DNA of 59,885 bases from Bacilli bacterium. Its GTDB lineage: Bacteria > Bacillota_I > Bacilli_A > RF39 > UBA660. The stretch covers positions 1 through 59,885 of the forward strand of contig JAFUTX010000016.1 in assembly GCA_017484065.1 (NCBI GenBank), in the 5' to 3' direction. The position numbers were made by a program, and so were the translations under genes. Under the pieces are notes generated by a model that saw only the letters and a list, made by a program, of their open reading frames with translations, searched no databases and was not told the origin of the DNA. This document shows positions 52,092-59,118 of the stretch, one piece after another; the first letter of the stretch is position 1, and every line of letters begins with the position of its first letter.

Positions 52092-52883
52092 ATGATAGAA
52101 TATACAAATTTAGATAAGATAAATAATATAACTAATGATAATTTTTATGTCGTAACTGATTTTGATAATACTATAACTACTAAAGATAGTAATACAACAT
52201 TTTCTTTATTTGGAGCTAGCGGTTTATATCCAGAAGAATACAATTTAGAAAGACAAAAACATTATGATTATTATCGACCTTTAGAACTTGATCTAAGTTT
52301 AAGCAACGAAGATAGACTTAAGTTAAGTATAGAATGGTTAATGGCTAGTTTTAATTTAATGTTAAAATATCAAGTAAAAGAAAGTGATATAGAAAAAATT
52401 ATATCATTTAAAGATTCTCTAAAATTAAGAAAACAAGCTATTGAATTCATAAAATTATTAAACATACACGAAATACCATTAATAATTAACTCAGCAGGAG
52501 TTGGCAACTTTATAATAGAATCTTTAAAACAAAATGGTTGCTATGATAAGAATATTTTTGTTAATAGTAATATGTTACAATTCAAAAACAATGAAATAGT
52601 TGATAAATTAGACCCTATTGTTCACAACATGAATAAGTATGATATTAATTTACCTAATGAATATAAGAATAAATTATTAAATAAAGAGTACGCTATAGTT
52701 ATTGGAGATCAAATAAGTGATGTTAATATGGCTAAAAAGTTACCAAAAAAAGATACTTTATCCATGGGTTTTCTAGAATCAAATGTGGAAGAAAATAGAA
52801 ACGCTTTTAAGAAAAAATATGATATAGTTCTAACTAATAATGAAAGTTTTTATAGTATTATAAAAACACTTAAATTAAAATAA
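52092..52883 (+). CDS. HAD-superfamily phosphatase, pyrimidine 5'-nucleotidase (UMPH-1) like
   Basis: The 263-residue enzyme has HAD motif I VVTDFDNTIT near residue 20, motif II LIINSAGVGNF near 133, and motif IV IGDQISDVNMA near 212. The insertion and the order of segments (FGASGLYPEEYNLERQKHYD, YRPLELDLSL) are those of the UMPH-1/cN-III-like group that dephosphorylates nucleoside monophosphates. It has an AAAGG ribosome site and stands alone, convergent with sigG. Confidence 0.75.
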   Translation: MIEYTNLDKINNITNDNFYVVTDFDNTITTKDSNTTFSLFGASGLYPEEYNLERQKHYDYYRPLELDLSLSNEDRLKLSIEWLMASFNLMLKYQVKESDIEKIISFKDSLKLRKQAIEFIKLLNIHEIPLIINSAGVGNFIIESLKQNGCYDKNIFVNSNMLQFKNNEIVDKLDPIVHNMNKYDINLPNEYKNKLLNKEYAIVIGDQISDVNMAKKLPKKDTLSMGFLESNVEENRNAFKKKYDIVLTNNESFYSIIKTLKLK

Positions 52884-52892
52884 AAATTTACA

Positions 52893-53669
52893 TCACTTGA
52901 TTAATCTTTTAACATTTTTTAAAGCACTCTTTTCTATCCTAGATACTTGAGCTTGACTTATATTTAAATTTTCTGCTATTTCGGTTTGGGTTTTTCCCAT
53001 TATAAATCTATCAATAATAATATCATGTTCTCTTTGTCCAATACTGTTTAGGGCATTATATAGTGATATATATAAATCTTTATCTTCATTTTTTTCTTTA
53101 TTATCCGCTATTTGATCTAGTAAATAGATAGTATCTCCCCCATCATTAAATATAGGTTCAAAAATACTTACAGGTTCCTTTAAACTATCTAAAGCATAAT
53201 TAACTTGATATTCATCTATATTTAATTCTTTAGCTATATCTAATGTAGAAGCTTCTACTCCATTTTTATTATAATAGGCTTCTTTATAACGCATTATTTG
53301 ATAAGCTAAATCTTTAACACTACGACTTACTCTAACCATTGTATTATCTCTAATATACCTTTTTATTTCTCCAACAATAAGAGGAATAGCGTAAGTACTT
53401 AATCTTAAGTTATAAGATAAATCAAAATTATCAATTGCTTTAATTAACCCTATTACTCCAACTTGGAATAAATCATTCATATCGTGTTTTTGATTATTAA
53501 AACTTTTTAATACACTTAATACTAATCTTAAATTACCGTTAACTAAATCATCCTTAGCTTGTAAATCTCCTGCTTGATACTTTCTAAACAGTTCGTTTGT
53601 TTCTTCACTAGTTAATACAATAATATCATTAGTATTTACTCCTGTTATATCAACCTTGAACTTGCTCAT
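52893..53669 (-). CDS. sigG: RNA polymerase sigma factor, SigG (forespore) type
   Basis: The 258-residue sigma-70 factor closely follows the Bacillus SigG pattern: start MSKFKVDITGV, region 2 (LVNGNLRLVLSVLKSFNNQ, DLFQVGVIGLIKAIDNFDLS, LSTYAIPLIVGEIKRYIRDN), region 3 with EPVSIFEPIFNDGGD, and region 4 helix-turn-helix GKTQTEIAENLNISQAQVSR. SigG directs late forespore genes during endospore formation. It is alone here, without spoIIGA-sigE, but ylmC and lspA-rluD, which follow sigG in Bacillus, are 5 kb away. SigF and SigG are similar; the IFEPIFNDGGD segment favours SigG. Confidence 0.85.
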   Translation of the reverse strand: MSKFKVDITGVNTNDIIVLTSEETNELFRKYQAGDLQAKDDLVNGNLRLVLSVLKSFNNQKHDMNDLFQVGVIGLIKAIDNFDLSYNLRLSTYAIPLIVGEIKRYIRDNTMVRVSRSVKDLAYQIMRYKEAYYNKNGVEASTLDIAKELNIDEYQVNYALDSLKEPVSIFEPIFNDGGDTIYLLDQIADNKEKNEDKDLYISLYNALNSIGQREHDIIIDRFIMGKTQTEIAENLNISQAQVSRIEKSALKNVKRLIK

Positions 53670-53686
53670 AACATCATTCCTTTCAC

Positions 53687-53719
53687 TATAATTTTGCTAA
53701 AAAAGCACTTTTTTTATGC
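53687..53719 (-). promoter_or_regulatory. Candidate forespore-type promoter of sigG
   Basis: On the minus strand GCATA (53719-53715) is followed after 18 bases by CAAAATTA (53696-53689). GCATA at -35 is typical for SigF/SigG promoters; the -10 part is only a partial match. No housekeeping boxes are evident, which fits forespore-specific or self-activated expression. Confidence 0.4.
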
Positions 53720-53725
53720 ATAAAG

Positions 53726-53764
53726 GAACGTACGTTTGCTTTTTTTCTTAGTTTATGGTATAAT
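53726..53764 (+). promoter_or_regulatory. Extended -10 promoter with LexA-like box for the kinase gene
   Basis: TGGTATAAT (53756-53764) is a perfect extended -10, with TTGCTT (53736-53741) 17 bases upstream. GAACGTACGTTT (53726-53737), which fits the LexA pattern GAAC-N4-GTTY and has a perfect 10-base palindrome AACGTACGTT, overlaps the -35 box. It also lies 7 bases upstream of the sigG -35-like element. Confidence 0.6.
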
Positions 53765-53787
53765 CAATCTATGTATGGGGGTTGAAT

Positions 53788-54639
53788 ATGATGAATAATG
53801 CTATTCATTTAACCAAAAATGATTTAGATAAATTAAAAAAGATAGGTGCTGGTACTGACGGTACTGTATATCGAGCTAAAAATGGATATTTATATAAAAT
53901 ATATCATCGTAACATTGAACACAGTAATCATTTAGAAGATATAATCCGTGATGAAGATGGCGTTATTATTTCTAAATATAAAGATACAAAGGTTAATCAA
54001 AATTACCAAGAACCACTTTATTATATTGAAGATGATGGTACTAAATTACATGGTGATAGTTCAATTTATAAAGCAATAGAAAAACAAAAAAATATTATAA
54101 ATACTAATTTACCAGTAGCACCAATTTATATTGATAAAAGATTTGTCGGATGTGTACTTAAAGAGTTTAAATATGCTATTGGTATTCATTCCTACTTTAA
54201 TTTAACATCTAAAAAGAAACAATTAATAGTATTAAATCAATTATTAAATAACATTAAAGAATTATTGGATAACCATATTTATATGTTTGACTTACATAAC
54301 AAACCTGATGATAATACACTTCATCATAGTAATATATTAGTTAATTTATCTGGTAAACCAATGATCATTGATATTGATGGTAAATCTGCTTTGTACCGTT
54401 CTAATTATGATGCTTTAAATTATCATCAAACTTTAACATCTGTTTTATATTTATATATTGATTTATTATATAATATTGACTTATTTGAATTAATAAACAA
54501 TTGTGATGATTATTTTGAGGATAAACTAGAAAATATAGAATATAGCTTATATAATAAAGGGCTTAATGAAGAACAAGTTGATAAAGTTATATCTGGTAGA
54601 ATGGGTTTAGGAGAAATAAAAAAATTAATCAAAATTTAG
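53788..54639 (+). CDS. Serine/threonine protein kinase-like protein
   Basis: The 283-residue protein has a degenerate protein-kinase fold: Gly loop IGAGTDGTVYRAKNGYLYKIYH with the likely ATP-binding Lys, the catalytic-loop equivalent (YMFDLHNKPDDNTLHHSNIL, with D and N kept) and PMIIDIDGKSAL, in which DIDG replaces DFG. No extracellular or membrane part is present. ATG 53788 follows GGGGG by 6 bases. Similar small kinases occur in spore-forming and Mollicutes-like Firmicutes, but the substrate is unknown. It diverges from sigG, and the shared region holds a LexA-like box. The 3' end overlaps the cca-like gene by 4 bases. Confidence 0.75.
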   Translation: MMNNAIHLTKNDLDKLKKIGAGTDGTVYRAKNGYLYKIYHRNIEHSNHLEDIIRDEDGVIISKYKDTKVNQNYQEPLYYIEDDGTKLHGDSSIYKAIEKQKNIINTNLPVAPIYIDKRFVGCVLKEFKYAIGIHSYFNLTSKKKQLIVLNQLLNNIKELLDNHIYMFDLHNKPDDNTLHHSNILVNLSGKPMIIDIDGKSALYRSNYDALNYHQTLTSVLYLYIDLLYNIDLFELINNCDDYFEDKLENIEYSLYNKGLNEEQVDKVISGRMGLGEIKKLIKI

Positions 54640-55310
54640 TGAAAATTTAAGTCACTAATTTGATTAATTAATTTTATTAAATTATATCTTTTTAATAAAT
54701 TATATCCATATTGCCAATTACTACTATTGATAATCATTTCAACTTCGCTCATAATCCGATTATTAGAAAGTTCATCTACTAAAGATGAATTTTCTTTTAT
54801 TTTTTTATCTAATTCTTCTTCTATTTTAAAATCTAATATAGTTGCAAACCTTATAGCTCTTAAAATTCTTAATGGATCTTCTGTAACATCTGCAAGTTCC
54901 CTAATAATTCCATTTAATAAATCAATCTTACTATTATGATAATCATATATTTGTAAATCTTTATCCATAAGTAACGCATTAATAGTAAAATCACGTCTTA
55001 CTAAATCTTGTTCTACATCATTAATAAAATTAATATTTTGAGGTGTACGTTTACGATAGTTTGATTCAGTTCGATAAGTACTTATTTCATAAACATTATC
55101 CCCTATTCTAAATTTAATACCTGACTTTAAATAGTTAGCTTTAGAACCGGGAAAAATATTAGCTAATTCGCCACAACTAGCATTAGTACATATATCTACA
55201 TCATTTGTTTCTCTTTCTAATAAATAATCACGAATAAAACCACCAACAACATAAGCTTCAAAATTATGTTGTTCTAATCTTTCTAACACTTTTTTTATTT
55301 CATCAAACAT
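54636..55310 (-). CDS. CCA-adding enzyme / poly(A) polymerase family, short form
   Basis: The 224-residue protein has the class II tRNA nucleotidyltransferase head: VVGGFIRDYLL, then NDVDIC with the catalytic carboxylates near residue 40, DLVRRDFTINALLMD near 106, and EDPLRILRAIRFATILDFKI near 145. It ends about 60 residues later, whereas bacterial CCA-adding enzymes are usually around 400, so the body and tail domains that clamp tRNA are missing. The ATG at 55310 follows AGAGGTTG. There is no sign of a frameshifted continuation because the convergent kinase gene begins its own end here. All six tRNA genes in the window encode CCA. Confidence 0.85.
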   Translation of the reverse strand: MFDEIKKVLERLEQHNFEAYVVGGFIRDYLLERETNDVDICTNASCGELANIFPGSKANYLKSGIKFRIGDNVYEISTYRTESNYRKRTPQNINFINDVEQDLVRRDFTINALLMDKDLQIYDYHNSKIDLLNGIIRELADVTEDPLRILRAIRFATILDFKIEEELDKKIKENSSLVDELSNNRIMSEVEMIINSSNWQYGYNLLKRYNLIKLINQISDLNFH

Positions 55311-55367
55311 TCTAATCAACCTCTATTGTACTTAGTATTATAACATTTTAAATACTATTTTAAAATA

Positions 55368-56207
55368 TTATATTTCTATTTTATACTCTCTAATTAATTC
55401 ATTAATCTTATCTTTATTTAATTTAATAATAAAATATTCTGCATCATATTTATTCTTAGTACTTATATTTTTGATAAAATCTTGATAGTTAATTGAGCCG
55501 ACAATCTTATTATTAACAATAAAACTTATATACCAATAATCCACTTTTTGTTCCTCATTCATAAAAACACTTGGTTTTAAAGGAAATACTGAATTTACAT
55601 CTTCTGTTATAACGTAAATTCCAAAGACTGTATTATCACTTTTTTTATAAACTTGAGGTGAAGCATAATAAATATCCATACTTTGTAATTTATTTGTGTA
55701 TACACCTAAGTCATGGCAATTCTTAATTTTCTTTAAATTTTTCTTATCAAAACTAATTGGATTTAAAGCACCAAATAAATAGAAGCTTTCTTCCTCTTTA
55801 TTATCCATTTTGTTCTTTATTTCAATTAATGTCTCATTACTAGTATTAATATCATTAGTAATATATTTATCAATATCATCAAAAGTGGCTTTTATTCCAT
55901 CCCTATAAAAATATTTGGCTTTTAATTTATTACATATCTTATGGATGTAATCATAAAAGAATAAGATATCATTATCACTAGTAGGTAAGCCCATGATTAA
56001 TTCTACAGTATTATTCTTTATACAAATTTCATAACCACGACAAATATCATCTTTATTAAAAACAACTGTGTATTCTCCTACTTCATTTTCAATTAAACGA
56101 TATTTTTCATCCATAATACCATATCGCATATTATCGAAAATTAATTTACTAACATCAATCTTTCTTTTTAATACTCTTTTATTCTTTATTATTATATTTA
56201 CTGCCAT
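55368..56207 (-). CDS. Unknown protein, possibly DUF4299 family
   Basis: The 279-residue cytoplasmic protein starts with VNIIIKNKRVLKRKIDVSKL and shows DICRGYEICIKNNTVELIMG and LPTSDNDILFFYDYIHKICN, which recalls the DUF4299 proteins of Firmicutes of similar length. The assignment is tentative. No motifs suggest an enzyme. It is alone on the minus strand between the rhomboid and cca-like genes. Confidence 0.45.
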   Translation of the reverse strand: MAVNIIIKNKRVLKRKIDVSKLIFDNMRYGIMDEKYRLIENEVGEYTVVFNKDDICRGYEICIKNNTVELIMGLPTSDNDILFFYDYIHKICNKLKAKYFYRDGIKATFDDIDKYITNDINTSNETLIEIKNKMDNKEEESFYLFGALNPISFDKKNLKKIKNCHDLGVYTNKLQSMDIYYASPQVYKKSDNTVFGIYVITEDVNSVFPLKPSVFMNEEQKVDYWYISFIVNNKIVGSINYQDFIKNISTKNKYDAEYFIIKLNKDKINELIREYKIEI

Positions 56208-56250
56208 ATTATCACCTTGTACTATATTTAGTTTACCATATTTACTTAAT

Positions 56251-56288
56251 CAAAAAAAGCATTAATCTATTTAACATAGAAAAATGCT
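56251..56288 (-). terminator. Terminator with the rhomboid gene stop codon in its stem
   Basis: Two stacked stems (AGCATT/AATGCT outside, TCTAT/ATAGA inside; 56258-56288) are followed by a T7 run on the minus strand. The TAG stop (56269-56267) is within the inner stem. Confidence 0.75.
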
Positions 56289-57415
56289 ATACCCACTAAA
56301 AATCCTAAATATAAAATCAAGGTAATAGAACCATTTACCATATCACTTTTACTACTTCTACCTCTAACTCCTACAGCCATAGTTGCAAGATATCCACCAA
56401 TTAATCCTCCAATATGAGCAAAGTTATCAATACCACTAAACATAAAACCAATAGCTAAGTTAAGAATTATAATTGGTACTATTTGCGTACGGATTACAGT
56501 ACCTAAATAAACACGATAATGATAGCCAAAATATAATAACGAACCAAGTAAACCAAAGATTGCCCCACTTGCTCCTACACTTATATTTTCACTAAATATA
56601 ATAGATAATAAACTACCACTAATAGCACTAATTATATAAATAACTGCATATTTAATTTTACCCATATAGGTTTCTATTTGACTACCAATTATAAATAAAG
56701 AATACATATTTACAAGTAGATGTAATATTCCTGCATGTAAGAATGCACAAGTTAATAATCTCCAAACTTGTTTATCACTAACTACTGCTTCTCTTAAATT
56801 AGCGCCCCACCTAAATAAGTTATAGGCACTGCTACTTCCTCCTGTAAATGTTGTTATTAAAAACATTAATAAACATAAACCTATAATAGCTAGTGTTACA
56901 TAAACAAACTTAGGTTTAAATGTATCTTCAAATAATTTATTATTTTCTTCTGTTTTAACATTAATATCATTAGTAGCATCTATAAGTAAATCAAAGCCCT
57001 CATGATCAAATAAAGCTTTATCTTTTAATTTAGGAAATAAGCTATTTAAATCTTTTTGATTTTTAATCTCTTCTACATCACCTATCTTTATACTATCAAT
57101 ATTTTTAATCGGTTTAAGATTAACGTTATCACCTAAGTCCAAAAAGATGTTTAATGTATTCATTGTAAACGATAATGTTTTCTTTCTTACTTGACGCATT
57201 ATATTTTTAGTTTTAAATAAGTCATATTTTAATTGTTCATCATTGTGGATATGATTAGAATTAATTCTTATTATTCGATAAGGGCCTTTAGTATTTTCTA
57301 GCCATACTTCATCTTTAACACCATTTACAATTATTGGTGTATAGTTTTCTTCTGTTACAAAGTAGTGAGCTAACATAATTACTAATTCATCTTTTTTATT
57401 CATTACTACTGCCAT
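56267..57415 (-). CDS. Rhomboid family intramembrane serine protease
   Basis: The 382-residue protein has a cytoplasmic N-terminal domain of about 170 residues, then the rhomboid core with WRLLTCAFLHAGILHLLVNM, catalytic Ser in GASGAIFGLLG near residue 284, and catalytic His in FAHIGGLIGGYLA near 335. Six to seven membrane helices can be counted. It resembles the Bacillus YqgP/GluP type, which also has a long N-terminal cytoplasmic domain and takes part in membrane-protein quality control. It follows the rluD-like gene by 15 bases. Confidence 0.9.
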   Translation of the reverse strand: MAVVMNKKDELVIMLAHYFVTEENYTPIIVNGVKDEVWLENTKGPYRIIRINSNHIHNDEQLKYDLFKTKNIMRQVRKKTLSFTMNTLNIFLDLGDNVNLKPIKNIDSIKIGDVEEIKNQKDLNSLFPKLKDKALFDHEGFDLLIDATNDINVKTEENNKLFEDTFKPKFVYVTLAIIGLCLLMFLITTFTGGSSSAYNLFRWGANLREAVVSDKQVWRLLTCAFLHAGILHLLVNMYSLFIIGSQIETYMGKIKYAVIYIISAISGSLLSIIFSENISVGASGAIFGLLGSLLYFGYHYRVYLGTVIRTQIVPIIILNLAIGFMFSGIDNFAHIGGLIGGYLATMAVGVRGRSSKSDMVNGSITLILYLGFLVGIAFFYVK

Positions 57416-57430
57416 GTAATCAAATCCTTT

Positions 57431-58327
57431 CTATATTGTTTCTAAATTATCTAAAAACTCTTGAAATTCTTTTGGTAACGCACTCTCAAAATGTAAATGC
57501 TCTTTAGTAATTGGTTCAATAAAATCAATACTAGCAGAATGAAGAAATTGGCCAAACTCAGTTGCATTTTTATTTAAATATACTGGATCATTATATATAG
57601 GATACCCTATGTAACTTAAATGTACTCTTATTTGATGAGTTCTACCTGTTTCTAATTGTAATTTAACTAAAGTATAATCCTTATATCTTTTTAACACAGT
57701 TAAATGAGTTACTGCATTTTTACTATTATCACTAGTAACAGCCATTCGTTGGCGATTAACTTTGTCTCGACCAATTGGAGCATCGATAGTGGCACTATTG
57801 TGAGGTAAAACGCCACAAACAAGAGCAATATACTCTCTTTTTACTCTTTTATTTTTAAAATCTTCAGCAAGAATTTTATGAGCTTCATTCGTTTTAGCAA
57901 CTAACATTAAACCACTAGTATCTTTGTCAATTCTGTGCACTATCCCAGGGCGTTCTTCCCCTCCGACATTACTAAGATTTTTAGTATAATACATAAGGCC
58001 ATTAACTAATGTATTATTATAATTACCACTTCCAGGATGAACTACTAATCCACTTGGTTTATCAATAACTAAAACATTTTCATCTTCAAAAACTATATTA
58101 AGGGGCATTTCTACTGGTTCAATATTAATTTCTTGTTTAAAAGATTCATCAATAGTAATTTCATCATTTTCTTTTATTTTATAACTACTTTTAATGTTTT
58201 TTCCATTAACTAATATAGCATTATTATCAATCATTTTATTAATAAATTCTCTACTATAAGATAAACCTTCTAAAGTAGCTAAGTATTTATCTATTCTAAT
58301 ATTATTTTCATTTGCTTTGATTACCAC
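57431..58327 (-). CDS. rluD: RluD-type pseudouridine synthase with S4 domain
   Basis: The 298-residue enzyme has an N-terminal S4 RNA-binding domain (RIDKYLATLEGLSYSREFIN) and the catalytic domain with IVHRIDKDTSGLMLVAK, GRTHQIRVHLSYIGYPIYND and ILVVHPGSGN-type loop (SGLVVHPGSGNYNNTLVNGL). It matches Bacillus YlyB, which is next to lspA as here. GTG 58327 is chosen: AAAGGAG lies 8 bases upstream inside the end of lspA, and the ATG nine codons earlier would precede that site. The two genes overlap by 20 bases. Confidence 0.93.
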   Translation of the reverse strand: MVIKANENNIRIDKYLATLEGLSYSREFINKMIDNNAILVNGKNIKSSYKIKENDEITIDESFKQEINIEPVEMPLNIVFEDENVLVIDKPSGLVVHPGSGNYNNTLVNGLMYYTKNLSNVGGEERPGIVHRIDKDTSGLMLVAKTNEAHKILAEDFKNKRVKREYIALVCGVLPHNSATIDAPIGRDKVNRQRMAVTSDNSKNAVTHLTVLKRYKDYTLVKLQLETGRTHQIRVHLSYIGYPIYNDPVYLNKNATEFGQFLHSASIDFIEPITKEHLHFESALPKEFQEFLDNLETI

Positions 58328-58778
58328 TTTTATCTTCTCCTTTAAATACAGCATAGATAAGAAGAATTACCCCAATTACTATGCACATATCTGCTATATT
58401 AAAAATTGGATATTTATATTTAAAAATAGTTACATCTATAAAATCTATTACATAGCCATTAAAAATTCTATCAATAAAATTACCTATAGTACCTCCAATT
58501 ATTAAGCCAAAAGATATATTATTACGCTTATTATCCTTAAATAAATACATAAATCTAAATAGTATTACTAAAGCAATTATACTTATAATAATAATTATAT
58601 AAGAGTGATTATTTAAAATACTCCATGCTGCTCCTGTATTTTGAGAATAAGTAATCTTGAATATATTCTTTATAACTTTTATGCTTTCATTAACTTGTAA
58701 ATTAGATGATACTAATCCTTTAATAATTTGATCAATAATTAAAACTATTATAGCAATCTTAAAAATTCTTTTATTCAT
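58308..58778 (-). CDS. lspA: Lipoprotein signal peptidase (signal peptidase II)
   Basis: The 156-residue membrane enzyme removes lipoprotein signal peptides. It has four membrane helices, SQNTGAAWSILNN near residue 48, and the two catalytic Asp in GGTIGNFIDRIFNGYVIDFI (residues about 100-120). ATG 58778 follows AGGTGATTAAA; the GTG three codons upstream overlaps that site. It is upstream of rluD, the usual lspA-ylyB order. Confidence 0.96.
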   Translation of the reverse strand: MNKRIFKIAIIVLIIDQIIKGLVSSNLQVNESIKVIKNIFKITYSQNTGAAWSILNNHSYIIIIISIIALVILFRFMYLFKDNKRNNISFGLIIGGTIGNFIDRIFNGYVIDFIDVTIFKYKYPIFNIADMCIVIGVILLIYAVFKGEDKSGNQSK

Positions 58779-58826
58779 TTTAATCACCTAAACATCTTAA
58801 ATTATACCATAAACAATTATAAAAAG

Positions 58827-59048
58827 CTATAGCTCGACTAATATTACATCATCGCCTATTTTCTTTATTTGACTAAAATTAACTGTAACATCACCACTAT
58901 TGTTAAACCATCTAAATAACCTTTTTTGTTCTACTACAAAGTAAATAATTCTACCATCTATATCAATTTCAACATCTACTATTCTACCCAAGTTTTTACC
59001 TTGAACAACATTAATAATACTTTTTGCTTGTAAATCACTTAGACGCAC
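58827..59048 (-). CDS. ylmC: YlmC/YmxH family sporulation protein (PRC-barrel)
   Basis: The protein of about 73 residues (RLSDLQAKSIINVVQGKNLG, then RIVDVEIDIDGRIIYFVVEQ) matches the YlmC/YmxH PRC-barrel family, associated with endospore formers and near sigG in Bacillus. GTG 59048 gives the family's typical beginning MRLSDLQ and lies 5 bases after GGTGA; upstream GTG and TTG codons are possible. The molecular role is unknown. Confidence 0.85.
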   Translation of the reverse strand: MRLSDLQAKSIINVVQGKNLGRIVDVEIDIDGRIIYFVVEQKRLFRWFNNSGDVTVNFSQIKKIGDDVILVEL

Positions 59049-59087
59049 ATTAATCACCAATTAATTATATGCGTATTTTTTTAATTT

Positions 59088-59118
59088 AAAAAAGTAAAAT
59101 ATTACTAAAATATTTTAC
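59088..59118 (-). terminator. Terminator with the right-edge Rpn stop codon in its stem
   Basis: A perfect 10-bp stem (59094-59103 with 59109-59118, loop of 5) is followed by a T6 run on the minus strand; the TAA stop (59117-59115) is in the stem. Confidence 0.85.

Noticed and set aside
58317-58505. Plus-strand open frame inside lspA
   Set aside because: It is antisense to a well-conserved gene and lacks a ribosome site.
59041-59060. TTG 59060 or GTG 59057 as start of ylmC
   Set aside because: They precede the GGTGA ribosome site or overlap it; GTG 59048 gives the family's usual N-terminus and a proper spacing.
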